A DNA stretch of 64,000 nucleotides from Saccharothrix sp. HUAS TT1 (GTDB lineage Bacteria > Actinomycetota > Actinomycetes > Mycobacteriales > Pseudonocardiaceae). Below are positions 53,544 through 63,482 of this stretch, one piece after another (within the stretch, counting starts at the first letter, position 1; each line of letters opens with the position of its first letter). A program made the position numbers and the translations under genes. The stretch lies in the NCBI RefSeq assembly GCF_040744945.1, contig NZ_CP160453.1, forward strand, positions 7,130,001 through 7,194,000, read 5' to 3'. The notes beneath the pieces are model-generated. The model was not told the origin of the DNA, ran no database searches, and was given only the letters and a program-made list of their open reading frames with translations.

Positions 53544-55838
53544 ATGAGCAACCACCCGCTGCTGACAGCGGCCATCGTGAGCGCGGTGATCGCGGCGATC
53601 ATCCCCGCGCCGAACCAGGCCGTCGCCGAGGCGGTGACCAAGTCCGAGATCGCCGGCGCGTCACCGAACTCCCCAGGCCTGTTCCTGTTCCGGGAGGCCA
53701 CGACGTACAACCCCGCGGGTGACCCGCCCACCTGGAACGCCGTCGCCGAGGCGCACGACTCCGGGACGGTCGCCTCCCCCACCCGCCCGGTGTACGCCGG
53801 GTACGTCAAGTGGTACGACGCCGATGGGTACCTGCCCTTGGGAGCGCTGCTCTCCACCGACGGCGGCTCCTCGTTCGTCACGTCCTCGCAGGACGGCTTC
53901 GAGGCGAGCGCGCGGCTGACCGACGGCCGGGTGCTCGCCCCCGAGCTCACCGGTCAGACCTCGGACAGCCTCCAGCAGCGCCGCATGACGATGCGCTACT
54001 CCACCACGGACGGGGCGACGTTCGGTTCCGCGGTGACAGCGACGGTGAACGTCGCGCCGCAGAGCTTCGTCGCCTCCAGCGCGAACTTCTTCCCGAACGC
54101 GGTGGTCCAGGTACCGAACGGCCCGCTCCTCATGTCCGGTTACACCAACCTGGCGACCCACGGCCAGAGCGCGCTGCTGATGGAGAGCGACGACGCCGGT
54201 CAGTCGTGGACGCTGCGCAGTCCGATCGTGCTGGGCAACGCCACCCGCAAGTTCACCGAAACGGCCATCGTGCTGGCGTCCGACGGGGCGCTGATCGCCG
54301 TCAGCCGCTCATCGGACTACGACAACCTGTGGAAGCGCCGCTCGACCACGCTGGGCGAGACCTGGACGGCCGCCGCGGCGCCGATTCCCGAATTCGCACC
54401 GGACTCCGCGGGCAACCGCCCGTTCGGCCGGATCAACCCGCGACTGGCGCTGCTGCCCAACGGCATCCTCGCGTTGGTGGCCGGTCGGCCGGACAACCAC
54501 GTCGCGCTGTCCTACGACGGCACCGGCAACTCGTGGAACGTGAAGAAGGTCTTCTACGACAACCACTCGACCGCCGACCCGCAGAACCTCAACGAGGGCA
54601 CCAGCGGCAACGCCGACCTCGCGTGGACCGCGGCCAACCGCGCCGTGCTGGTGGCGGACTCCTGCCACGCCATCACCTACCAGGGCACGCACTACAACAA
54701 GTGCGCCTGGCACAACGCCCCGATGTCGGGCGGCACGGAGGAGTTCCAGATCAAGCACGTGCTCGCGGACATCCTGACCGCAGGCACCGGCAAGATCGAC
54801 CTGGCCCGCAAGGCCACCCTGAGCGGTGACCTGGGCGCGGTGCCCGGCCACGCCAGGACCGGCGCGCGCGGCGCCGTGGACGGCAGCCACGAATTGTGGT
54901 CCAGCGCTTTCGAAGAGGGCGACTCGGGCACCCTCGACCTCGTCCTGGACCGCCCGTACACGCTGTCGAAGGTCGGGCTGAGCCTGGCGCTGGGCGGTGC
55001 GCAGAGCGCCACGGTCCAGACCAAGCTCCACGCAGGCGACGCCTGGCAGGACTGGCTCTCGGTGACCGACCAGACCGGTCACGCCCTCAAGTACCACTCC
55101 CCCGGCGCCCGGAAGGCGCAGCACGTCCGCGTGCTGACCGGTCGGGCGTCCTACTGCCCGCCCGGTGTCGCGGCGCCGTGCAGCGTGCTCAACGAGTTGG
55201 AGCTCTACAGCGACGACGTCGACTCGTTCGAGAACGACGCGATCGGCGGCGCCGTCCCGCGCGGCTACTCGCTGGACTACACGGTGGACGACAACGGTAG
55301 GGGCTACCAGGGCATCTGGGTGACGCAGACAGTCGCCGGCGGCAGCAGCCGAGCCCTGCTGATCGACGACAGCAGCACGGTCCACCTGCCCGCCATCCGA
55401 CGCTCGGACTCGTCGAGCGCGGTGAAGACCCTGGATTTCCGCTTCAGCCCGCAGACGTGGCGCACCGCGGCGCAGGGCTCGGGGTCGGCCCTGCTGTTCA
55501 CCGTGCTGGCGACCCCGGTCAACGGCACGCGCAAATCGGCGTTCCACTTCGCGGCCGGCTCGGACGGGGTGATCCGCTACTACGTGACCGCCACGAACAC
55601 CTGGACCCCCGTCGGCGCCGGGCAGTCGTTCAACCCGTCCACGAGCACCTGGTCCACCTTCACCGTCCGCGCCACGACGACACAGGCCACGGTGAGCGTG
55701 AACGGCTCGGTGATCGGCACGGCCCCGAGAGCGGACAGCGCGACGAGCAACCTAACCGGGCACCAGTTCTCGGCCAGCAGCACAGCACTCGCCAACGAGA
55801 CGTTCCTCATCGACGACGTCTACACCAGCAATAGCTGA
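53544..55838 (+). CDS. Exported sialidase-like (BNR-repeat) protein with discoidin-like and C-terminal beta domains
   Basis: 764 residues. A signal peptide (LLTAAIVSAVIAAIIPAP) is followed by a six-bladed sialidase-type propeller (about 40-420) with Asp-box-like motifs STDGGSSF, TTDGATFGS, SDDAGQSWTLR and TTLGETWTA. A discoidin (F5/8C-like) domain follows (about 430-560, ELWSSAFEEGDSGTLDLVLDRPYTLSKVGLSL). The last 200 residues form a LamG-like beta sandwich (FENDAIGGAVPRGY to TFLIDDVYTSNS). Likely a secreted glycan-acting or glycan-binding protein. Whether it is a true sialidase is open, because I could not place the Arg triad. Confidence 0.78.
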   Translation: MSNHPLLTAAIVSAVIAAIIPAPNQAVAEAVTKSEIAGASPNSPGLFLFREATTYNPAGDPPTWNAVAEAHDSGTVASPTRPVYAGYVKWYDADGYLPLGALLSTDGGSSFVTSSQDGFEASARLTDGRVLAPELTGQTSDSLQQRRMTMRYSTTDGATFGSAVTATVNVAPQSFVASSANFFPNAVVQVPNGPLLMSGYTNLATHGQSALLMESDDAGQSWTLRSPIVLGNATRKFTETAIVLASDGALIAVSRSSDYDNLWKRRSTTLGETWTAAAAPIPEFAPDSAGNRPFGRINPRLALLPNGILALVAGRPDNHVALSYDGTGNSWNVKKVFYDNHSTADPQNLNEGTSGNADLAWTAANRAVLVADSCHAITYQGTHYNKCAWHNAPMSGGTEEFQIKHVLADILTAGTGKIDLARKATLSGDLGAVPGHARTGARGAVDGSHELWSSAFEEGDSGTLDLVLDRPYTLSKVGLSLALGGAQSATVQTKLHAGDAWQDWLSVTDQTGHALKYHSPGARKAQHVRVLTGRASYCPPGVAAPCSVLNELELYSDDVDSFENDAIGGAVPRGYSLDYTVDDNGRGYQGIWVTQTVAGGSSRALLIDDSSTVHLPAIRRSDSSSAVKTLDFRFSPQTWRTAAQGSGSALLFTVLATPVNGTRKSAFHFAAGSDGVIRYYVTATNTWTPVGAGQSFNPSTSTWSTFTVRATTTQATVSVNGSVIGTAPRADSATSNLTGHQFSASSTALANETFLIDDVYTSNS

Positions 55839-56024
55839 CCGACGCTCCACCTTGTGCTTGCCGTGCGAGTGTCAGCACCCTGAGCAGGGCAGCTCATCTG
55901 CATTGATCGCGCAACACCAGCCGTAGGGGAATGACCACAAGACGCGACGTCACGAATGCTGCACCTAATCCCTGTTCACCCCCTGCCGCCTCGACTCCCG
56001 GGCTCCACGCTTCGTCGACTCCGG

Positions 56025-56215
56025 CTACTGGTGCTGCACCTGCCGAGATCGCAGCAGCCGCACCAGCTCGAACCCATCCGGGTGGGATCGCATCACGTCG
56101 AGCAAGACCAGGTCGGCGTCTACGACCGCGTCGAGGCACGTCCGCCCGGATCCGGCCACCGCCACGTCGAACCCGGCGAGCCGCAGTGCGCTCTCCAACA
56201 GTTCGCGGATCCGCG
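56025..56215 (-). pseudogene. Response-regulator receiver stub
   Basis: RIRELLESALRLAGFDVAVAGSG, the phospho-acceptor block DADLVLLDVM and PDGFELVRLLRSR are clear parts of an OmpR-type receiver domain. The N-terminal acidic pair is absent and the frame stops at 56025 before the conserved Thr and Lys and any DNA-binding domain. It directly abuts the 3' end of the kinase gene. It is a truncated relic. Confidence 0.7.
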
Positions 56216-56216
56216 C

Positions 56217-57692
56217 TCAGCAGGTGAGCAGTTGAGACGGCGGGGTCGTGTGGTCGAGCCGTTTCACGTAGGCGTCCCCGCCGGTGGCGGCGCGCTGCGC
56301 GCACGCGTCGTCTTGGGTGGCGAAGGCGCCGTAGTACACCGCGTAGATGTCGGCTCCATCGAGTTGCTTGCGCAGCGAGCCGCACCCGGTGGTCGGCGTG
56401 TGCAGGTACCGCGTGCCGGGGTGGTTGGCCAGGAGCCGCTGGACGTCGGCGCGGTATCGCGCGGGTTCGACGGCCGCCCCGACGAACGTGACGTAGGCGC
56501 CGTCACAGGGGGGCACGCTCATCGGCTCGGCCAGCCCGAGGTCGGCACCGGGAGGCGCCACGACGACCGGCGGCACGCTGACCGGCGGTGGTGAGGTTGT
56601 CACCGGTGCCGCTGTTGTCGCCGACGAGGGCGTCGGCGTCGACGACGTGGTGGTCTCGGCGCCGCTCGCCGGGGTGGATCGCTCCGCCGGCACCCCGCCG
56701 GCGCTGGTCGCGGTCCCCGGCGTCGACCGTCCGGCGAGGCTGACCACAGTGCTCACCGCGGCCGTCGCCAGCACGACTGCCACGGCCGCGACCAGCCACA
56801 GCGTCCGCCGAGGCCGTGCGACCGCGTGCACCAACGTCGGCCGGGGCGCGACCGGCGGCAGCGGGGCGGGCAGCGCGTGTCCGGCGAGCGCCGCCCGCGC
56901 GGCGGCGGCCAGTTCGCCCGCGCTCGCGAAGCGGTCGGCCGGGTTCTTCGCCATCCCCTTAGCGATGACTGCGTTCAGGGCGGGCGGCAGCCCGGGTCGC
57001 ACCGCGTCGAGCGAGGGTGGCGGCTGGTTCAGGTGCGCGCCGATCAGCGACGCGGCGGTGGTGCCGGCGAACGGCTTGCTGCCGGTCAGGCACTCGTGGA
57101 GGAGGCACGCCAGCGAGTAGACGTCCACCCGGTAATCGGTGGGGCCATCGCCGAACCGCTCCGGCGCCATGTAGTCCAGCGTGCCGATCGCGGCGCCGGT
57201 CCCGGTCAGCCCCGTCGTCGCGTCCAGCGCCCGCGCGATGCCGAAGTCCACGAGATACGCGAACCCGGCATCGGCGATGAGGACGTTGGACGGCTTCACG
57301 TCCCGGTGCACCAGGTTCTGCGCGTGGGCAGCGCCGAGCGCCTGCGCGACCTGTTCGACGATCCCCACTGCTTCCCCGGGGTCGAGCGGGCCGCCGCTGC
57401 GCAACCGCGCGGCCAGGTCCTGCCCGTCGACAAGCCGCATGTCGAGGTACAGCCGCCCGTCCAGCTCGCCGTAGGCGTGGATCGGGATGATGTGCGGCTC
57501 CTGCAACCGCGCCACCGCGTGCGCCTCCCGCCGAAACCGCTCCCGGTACTCCTGGTCCTCCGCGAACCGCGCGGCGAGCAATTTCAGCGCGACCATCCGG
57601 TCGTGCCGGGTGTCGTAGGCACGCACCACTTCACCCATCCCACCCCGCGCGATGAGCGACTCCACCCGATAGGGCCCATACTCCCAGACCAC
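56217..57692 (-). CDS. Membrane-anchored serine/threonine protein kinase
   Basis: 491 residues. The kinase domain (8-265) has ARGGMGEVVRA, K37, the catalytic D131 in HRDVKPSN, D149 in DFG, and YMAPERFG. The membrane helix lies near 305-325 (LWLVAAVAVVLATAAVSTVVSLA), followed by a Thr/Pro-rich stalk. The outside domain (about 400-491: GAYVTFVGAAVEPARY, YAVYYGAFATQDDACAQ) has four Cys and a SPOR-like pattern suited to binding cell-wall material. GTG at 57692 follows GGAGGGG; the ATG at 57746 lacks support. Confidence 0.88.
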   Translation of the reverse strand: MVWEYGPYRVESLIARGGMGEVVRAYDTRHDRMVALKLLAARFAEDQEYRERFRREAHAVARLQEPHIIPIHAYGELDGRLYLDMRLVDGQDLAARLRSGGPLDPGEAVGIVEQVAQALGAAHAQNLVHRDVKPSNVLIADAGFAYLVDFGIARALDATTGLTGTGAAIGTLDYMAPERFGDGPTDYRVDVYSLACLLHECLTGSKPFAGTTAASLIGAHLNQPPPSLDAVRPGLPPALNAVIAKGMAKNPADRFASAGELAAAARAALAGHALPAPLPPVAPRPTLVHAVARPRRTLWLVAAVAVVLATAAVSTVVSLAGRSTPGTATSAGGVPAERSTPASGAETTTSSTPTPSSATTAAPVTTSPPPVSVPPVVVAPPGADLGLAEPMSVPPCDGAYVTFVGAAVEPARYRADVQRLLANHPGTRYLHTPTTGCGSLRKQLDGADIYAVYYGAFATQDDACAQRAATGGDAYVKRLDHTTPPSQLLTC

Positions 57693-57897
57693 CGAACAAC
57701 CCCTCCGGCCCTCGTACCGCGCCCGACCACCCACACGTCGGGCCACCCCACCCGTTCGTTACAAAGGACCAGCGCCAGGAACCCACCGACACCCGTGCTG
57801 TGCCAGTGCCCGCCTCGTCCTGGCAGAACTGCCCGGCCGGATCGGATGACGCCCGCCGACGCTCACGTTCCTTGTCCGCCGGCCCGCGGACAAGGCT

Positions 57898-58110
57898 ATG
57901 CAGCACGCCCGCGATCGGATTCGAGAACTCACGAATCGACGCAGGCTCCGGCTGCCGGTAAGCGAGGTCGTGCGGGACGTCAACGATTTCCCGCGCGGCT
58001 GGACCGGGTATTTCCACTACGAACACTCGGCCCAACGCTTCAGCAAGATCAGACAGTACGTGCGGATGAGGATCGCGCTGTCCATCAGCAAACGATGTCG
58101 TCGCAGCCGA
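57898..58110 (+). pseudogene. Group II intron maturase (reverse transcriptase) C-terminal relic
   Basis: The frame reads ARDRIRELTNRRRLRLPVSEVV, then FPRGWTGYFHYEHSAQRFSKI and RMRIALSISKR. This matches the maturase (domain X) region of bacterial group II intron proteins (LRGWxNYFRYGNSxxxFxxID). The reverse transcriptase domain and the intron RNA are absent. It is followed within 80 bases by another element's remnant. Confidence 0.7.
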
Positions 58111-58189
58111 CACTCCGAAACACGGGCACTGCGGCTCCATGCCCTACCGCTGATCAACAGGTACCGCGCCAGTTTCCGGCCTCCCAGCG

Positions 58190-58379
58190 AGTTTCGAACG
58201 AGTCGCCCATGCTCGAAATGGGTGAGAGCAAGGGCGGCTTCGACGATGTCGCCGATCTTGCGTGAACTGGTAGTGAAGTTCCGTAGGGCTCGCCAGCGTC
58301 CGGCAAGCAGGGCGAATCCGTGTTCACCCAGGCAGCGCAGTCCGCGTAGCAGGGCGTTGTAGGCGCGAGTGTCGATTGA
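58190..58379 (-). pseudogene. IS5-type (DDE_Tnp_4-like) transposase C-terminal relic
   Basis: The minus strand reads RAYNALLRGLRCLGEHGFALLAGRWRALRNF, then KIGDIVEAALALTHFEHGR, the typical end of DDE_Tnp_4-type actinomycete transposases. No catalytic part precedes it. The remainder of 57693-58611 contains the maturase relic and no other recognisable gene. Confidence 0.7.
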
Positions 58380-58611
58380 CGGCAGTACAGCGACCTTCGT
58401 GCCATTGGCCTGACGACGTCTTACTGGACAGCAAATTGGACAATGACGGCATGTTCGCTCCCTGGAGCGAAGCAGTTCCGCGACAAGCCCGACACGGAGG
58501 TGCGGCGTCCAATAAGAAGGCGATCGACGTCGAGGTTCACTCGAACGGTACCTGGCGTCACTGAATCGCGACCGTCAGACTTGCGGAAGCACCACACGAC
58601 CCGGGGGGACG

Positions 58612-61600
58612 ATGGGCGGCATCTTCGTCAACTACCGCACCGGTGATGGCGACTGGGCGGCCGTGGCGATTGCCAAAGGGCTGAAAAGCCGATTCGTCGA
58701 GGGCGATGTCTTCTTCGCCTCGAAGTCCATCGACATAGGCTCTCCGTTCGTCGATCGCCTGAACGAGGCGCTTGACCGCAGTGAGGTGCTCGTCGCGGTC
58801 ATCGGCCCGAACTGGCTCGCCCGGTCCTCAAACGGTCTACGCAAGATCGACAACTCGGAGGACTGGGTACGCCGCGAGATCCGCTTCATGTTGAGAGCCG
58901 GCCGCGCCATCCTCCCGGTCCTGCTCGACGGAACCACACGGCTCGCCGCCAACGAGCTGCCATCGGACATCGCAGCGCTCGCTGAAATCCAGTTCATCAG
59001 GGCGGATAAGAGCACGCTTGACGGTGCGATGGACCGGTTGGTCGCCGTACTCCGCACCATGCTCACCGTGCGGCCCTCTCCATATCGGGGCCTGGATGCG
59101 TTCACCGAAAGCGACTCCGACTACTTCTTCGGACGGTCGGAGGAGACCGCGCGGCTGGTGGAAAGACTGAACAGGCAGGTTTTCGTCGCGGTGGAGGGCG
59201 GATCGGGCAGCGGCAAGTCGTCGCTGGTCCGCGCCGGTCTGGTGACCGCGTTGCGCCAGGCCGGCGCGCTCGTCGTCGTGGCGGACTCACAGGACTCCCG
59301 ACTGGAATCCATGCTGTCCGAGACGACGTGGGACGGCTTCGACAGAGTCGTCGTGTGCGTCGACCAGTTCGAGCAGCTCGTCGCCTCTGACCTCGACGCG
59401 GCACGGACCCTGTTCAGGCTGCTTACCCACCACGTCCGCGCGAATCCGGCGGTCCGTGTCGTGATCACCGTCCGCTCGTCCGCCGACCTGCACAACCTCC
59501 CCGGATCCGCGGAGTTGGTCGAGAACGGCGGCTTCCTGGTACAGCCGATGACAGCAGGGCAGCTCGCCGAGGCAATCCGCGAACCCGCGCTGAAGGCTGG
59601 GCGGGATGTCGAGCCCGCCCTGGTGAAGCGCATCATCCAGGACGCGGGCGAGCAGCCGTCCCAGCTTCCCCTGGTCGAGTTCATGTTGACCGAACTGTGG
59701 GAGGCCGAACCGCCCGGCCCACTCACGACCGAAGGCTACGACCGGCTCGGTGGCGTCGAGGGCGCGCTGCGGCAACGCGCCCAGGAGATCTACGAGCAGA
59801 TGCCAACACCGGCGGACGCCAGGCGGTTCAGGCAGCTGTTCACCCGCCTTGCACGACCACGCGACGACGAGGGTCGCGGCTACATCCTCTCTCCGGTGCG
59901 GCTCGATCGCTTGGATTCGGAGATGGGCAAGCTGGCCTTGGAGCTGAGCAAGTCCCGGCTCGTGGTGATCCGGCGAGGCATTGGCCACGCCGACTACGTT
60001 TCGATCGCGCACGAAGCCCTGGTAAGGCACTGGGACCAGCTCGCCGAGTGGCTCGCCGAGGCGCGCGAGTTCCGGTCGTGGCAGGCACGGCTGAACGCGA
60101 ACCTGGACCAGTGGATCGACGGTGGGCGTGATCCCGGCGCGCTGCTGCGCGGCGCTCCGCTCGCTGCTGCGCGGGAGAAGATGAGCACAGACCGGGATCG
60201 GCTGAGCGTCCTCGAACGGGAGTACATCCAGGCCAGCGCTGACGACGCTCGGCGCGTGGTCCGCCGATCCCGCAGACTGGTCACGGTCGTGGCGCTGTCA
60301 CTGGCGGCGGTACTCGGCATCGGCGTCGGTGGCTACTTCGCCGCGACGACCGCCTTTGACTTGCGGGACATGGCGAATTCACGCAAGGCCGCAGCAGCAG
60401 CGAATTCGCTGCGGGGCCAGGACGCGGCGGCGGCGGCTCGGCTCAGCCTGGCCGCCTATCAGGTCTACCCGACGCCGGATGCGTTGAGCGGGTTGCTGAG
60501 CGCCTCCGGAACCCCATCTCCGACGTGGACACGGCTGCAGCAGTCCGATGACATCGAGGCGGTCGCATTCGGCCGCGACGGAACAAGACTGGCGACCGGG
60601 GACGTCAAGGGGGTTGTGACGCTCTGGGACGTCTCTGACTTTCGTGCGCCACGCGACCCGATCACCCTCTCCCGGCACAGCGGCGCGGTGCGCTCCGTGG
60701 CCTTCAGCGGCAACGGCGACCTCATGGCGACCGGCGGCGCTGACGGGGACTTGGTGCTGTGGGACACCTCGACCGACGACGTCACGGCCGTTGATGTCAT
60801 CGAGGTGACCGGAGAGGTCAGCTCGGTCGCGCTCAGCCTGAACGGCCGCTTCCTCCTCGTCGGCAGCTCCGACCACACGGCCACTCTGTGGGACCTGTTG
60901 CTGCCGCACGACGCGAGGCAGTTGCACCGCATCGACCGGCACACAGGCGAGATCCGCGTGGCGTTCAGCCCCGACGGCCGGACCTTCGTCACCGCCGGCG
61001 TCGATCGCACCGTGACGGTGTGGCGGATGGACCAATTCCTGAACGTGCGCGAAGTCGACACCTTCAGCCCGCCCGCGGAAGGGGTCCTGTCAATGGCGTT
61101 CAGCCCGGATGGGCGGTTGCTGGGCACGGGTGGTGCCGATCGGCGGGTCGCGCTGTGGCGTCTCGACCCACCGACGAAGGTCGGCGAGGTCACCGACGGG
61201 CAGTCTTGGGTGTCGTCGATCGTCTTCAGCCCCGACCGCGAACACCTCGGCACGACGAACCACGACGGCTCTACCCGCTGGTGGGATGTCTCCGACTCGA
61301 CGGCGCCGATTCTGCTGACCGTGCAGGGCCCATTCGGCTCGGCCACCACGTCGGCCGCGATCGACCGGCACGGGAAGGTACTGGTGTCCGCGGGTGGCGA
61401 TGCCACCCTCCGCGCCTGGGACGCCACGGCCTTCGCGCCGGCACACCCGGACCCCGTGCTCTCGACGGAACTCGACCACCGGGGCGACACCTTGGCCAGT
61501 TCCGGCGCCGACAAGGACGTTCGGCTGTGGGATGCGCGCGATCCTCGTCAGCTGCGCCTGCTGAGTATCCTGGAGGGCCACGAGGACAACGTCGACGTCA

Positions 61601-62472
61601 CCCTGTGGAGCCCGGACGACTCGACGCTCGTCACGGCGAGCCTGGACGGCTCGATCCGTTCGTGGGACGTCACCGACCGTGCCCGACCGCAGCTGCTCGA
61701 CACCGTCGCGGACGCGCACGGGGCCCGCGGTCCGCACACCGGCATCGTCTCCGCAGTGTTGACGACGAACGGGAACGCCTTGATCACCGGAGGATTCGAC
61801 GGCGCGCTCAAGCTCTGGTTCGTCGAGAACGGCAGGGTGATCGCCGGTCGGACGCTCGAGCAGCGTGACGGTCGGATCACGAAGGTCGCACTCGGCCACA
61901 CCACCAGCCGAGAGTTGCTCGCCGTCGCGGGGGAGGACGACGTCATCACGCTGTGGGATGTCGCGAATCCGCACGAGGTCCGTGAGGTGGGGCGGACCCC
62001 ACGGCAGAACGAGGCGATCTGGGCCGCGGACTTCACGCCGGACGGCACGATGCTCGCCACGGGTGGAACGAGCGGCCAGGTGCGGCTGTGGGACGTGCGC
62101 GACCCGGCGGCCCCGGCCGTCGCGTCCTCGTCGACCCACGATCCGGCGGGGATAAAGTCAATCAAAATCAGCCAGGACTCGCTCATGGCGGTGGGCACGG
62201 AATCCGGGCGAATCGAACTCGTGGACATCCGGGACCCCGCGGTGAGTGTGGGGGTGGCGACACTGGTGGGCCATTTCGGTGACGTCCGCACCCTCGAATT
62301 CACACCTGACAGCCACACCCTGATCAGCGGCGGCAAGGACCGGAGCGTCCACGCATGGGAGCTGGACGGCGAGCGGGCCGCCAGTCGGCTCTGCGCGGAA
62401 CTCCCGCCACCACCGACCGAGACCAACTGGCCTTCCTACATCGCGTCGATGTCCTACGAGAAGTACTGTTGA
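58612..62472 (+). CDS. TIR-STAND-transmembrane-WD40 protein (NLR-like)
   Basis: 1286 residues. The N-terminal TIR domain (1-150: GGIFVNYRTGDGDWAA, VFFASKSIDIG, VAVIGPNWL, W85VRRE89) keeps the candidate NADase Glu89. A STAND NTPase of the nSTAND1 type follows (SPYRGLDAF, Walker A GGSGSGKSS 196-204, Walker B VVVCVDQFEQL 246-256, QLPLVEFMLTELWE). A membrane helix (about 557-579) precedes about 14 WD40 repeats (647-1257), each ending in WD/WR-type dipeptides such as VTLWDV or VRLWDA, enough for two seven-bladed propellers. GGGGGGA precedes the ATG. The likely role is ligand sensing by the propellers and TIR signalling or NAD+ depletion; anti-phage function is inferred. Confidence 0.88.
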   Translation: MGGIFVNYRTGDGDWAAVAIAKGLKSRFVEGDVFFASKSIDIGSPFVDRLNEALDRSEVLVAVIGPNWLARSSNGLRKIDNSEDWVRREIRFMLRAGRAILPVLLDGTTRLAANELPSDIAALAEIQFIRADKSTLDGAMDRLVAVLRTMLTVRPSPYRGLDAFTESDSDYFFGRSEETARLVERLNRQVFVAVEGGSGSGKSSLVRAGLVTALRQAGALVVVADSQDSRLESMLSETTWDGFDRVVVCVDQFEQLVASDLDAARTLFRLLTHHVRANPAVRVVITVRSSADLHNLPGSAELVENGGFLVQPMTAGQLAEAIREPALKAGRDVEPALVKRIIQDAGEQPSQLPLVEFMLTELWEAEPPGPLTTEGYDRLGGVEGALRQRAQEIYEQMPTPADARRFRQLFTRLARPRDDEGRGYILSPVRLDRLDSEMGKLALELSKSRLVVIRRGIGHADYVSIAHEALVRHWDQLAEWLAEAREFRSWQARLNANLDQWIDGGRDPGALLRGAPLAAAREKMSTDRDRLSVLEREYIQASADDARRVVRRSRRLVTVVALSLAAVLGIGVGGYFAATTAFDLRDMANSRKAAAAANSLRGQDAAAAARLSLAAYQVYPTPDALSGLLSASGTPSPTWTRLQQSDDIEAVAFGRDGTRLATGDVKGVVTLWDVSDFRAPRDPITLSRHSGAVRSVAFSGNGDLMATGGADGDLVLWDTSTDDVTAVDVIEVTGEVSSVALSLNGRFLLVGSSDHTATLWDLLLPHDARQLHRIDRHTGEIRVAFSPDGRTFVTAGVDRTVTVWRMDQFLNVREVDTFSPPAEGVLSMAFSPDGRLLGTGGADRRVALWRLDPPTKVGEVTDGQSWVSSIVFSPDREHLGTTNHDGSTRWWDVSDSTAPILLTVQGPFGSATTSAAIDRHGKVLVSAGGDATLRAWDATAFAPAHPDPVLSTELDHRGDTLASSGADKDVRLWDARDPRQLRLLSILEGHEDNVDVTLWSPDDSTLVTASLDGSIRSWDVTDRARPQLLDTVADAHGARGPHTGIVSAVLTTNGNALITGGFDGALKLWFVENGRVIAGRTLEQRDGRITKVALGHTTSRELLAVAGEDDVITLWDVANPHEVREVGRTPRQNEAIWAADFTPDGTMLATGGTSGQVRLWDVRDPAAPAVASSSTHDPAGIKSIKISQDSLMAVGTESGRIELVDIRDPAVSVGVATLVGHFGDVRTLEFTPDSHTLISGGKDRSVHAWELDGERAASRLCAELPPPPTETNWPSYIASMSYEKYC

Positions 62473-62705
62473 ACGTTGGTTACGAGTACTCGTCGACCTG
62501 TTGGCCGTCCACTCGGGCGGCGATGTGCCGAACGGTTGCAGGCGCCGGAATCATCGCGCTGTGCTTGCCGATAACTCCGTCCACCCAGGTAGAGGGCGCA
62601 CAAGTCCAAGACCTCGAAACGCTCACAGACGCGGCTGTCATCCACCGCGGCATCGACCAGGACCGCATGATGACCGGCTGTGCTGCTCCGACTGGCTACC
62701 TTGGT

Positions 62706-63466
62706 GTGACCAACGCGTTCGCGCTGCTACGCCTGCTGCCCATGAGCGATCGGGACAAGGACACGGAGATCCTGGCGCTACGCCACCAGCTCACGATCCT
62801 GGAACGCCAATCAGCAACACCCGTCCGCGGTTCTCCCCCGGCGACTGGGCATTCCTCGCGGCGCTGCCGCACCGACTCCCGGTCGACGCACTTCGTCGGC
62901 TCCGCCTATTGATGCGCGGCGAACTCCTCGTGCTCGGCATCAAGGTCGCCGCATCCTCGGTGTGGCAGATCCTCCAGGGCGCCGGAATCGACCCGGCGCC
63001 GGAACGCACCACGACGACGTGGTCGGCCTTCCTGCACACGCAGGCCGACGCCCTGCCGGCCTGCGACTTCTTCGAGACCTCCACGTTGAGCGGCACCCGC
63101 CTGTACGTGCTCGCGGTGATCGAGCACGCCAGCCGCCGGATCCTGGGCGCCACCGCGCACCCGACCGCATCCTGGGTCACCCAAGCCGCCAGGAACCTCG
63201 TCATGGACCTCGCAGACGAGGGCAGACACGTACGGTTCCTGATCCGAGACCGCACTCTCATCTGGAATCAACAGCATCTTCTCCACGCACTACGCGAGTA
63301 CGAGAAGTTCTACAACACCCACCGACCCCACCAAGGTCATCCACAACACCCGACCACTACGCGCCGTACCACCACCCGTACCGACCAAGCAGCGCTCACC
63401 CACCTCGACATCCGCCAACGACAGCGGCTGGGCGGAATCCTCGACGAGTACCACCACGCCGCCTGA
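62706..63466 (+). pseudogene. IS481/IS3-like integrase-core transposase relic with clean internal deletions
   Basis: The start reads VTNAFALLRLLPMSDRDKDTEILALRHQL. A frame slip leads to RFSPGDWAFLAALPHRLP, a gap, then GELLVLGIKVAASSVWQIL, the catalytic ACDFFETSTLSGTRLYVLAVIEHASR, and WVTQAARNLVMDL. At VRFLIRDR the frame jumps straight to TLIWNQQHLLHALREYEKFYNTHRPHQG, dropping the second Asp and the Glu. It ends LGGILDEYHHAA, the family's usual C-terminus. It is inactive. Sequence 62473-62705 shows no gene. Confidence 0.8.
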
Positions 63467-63482
63467 CCTGAACGGACGACGT

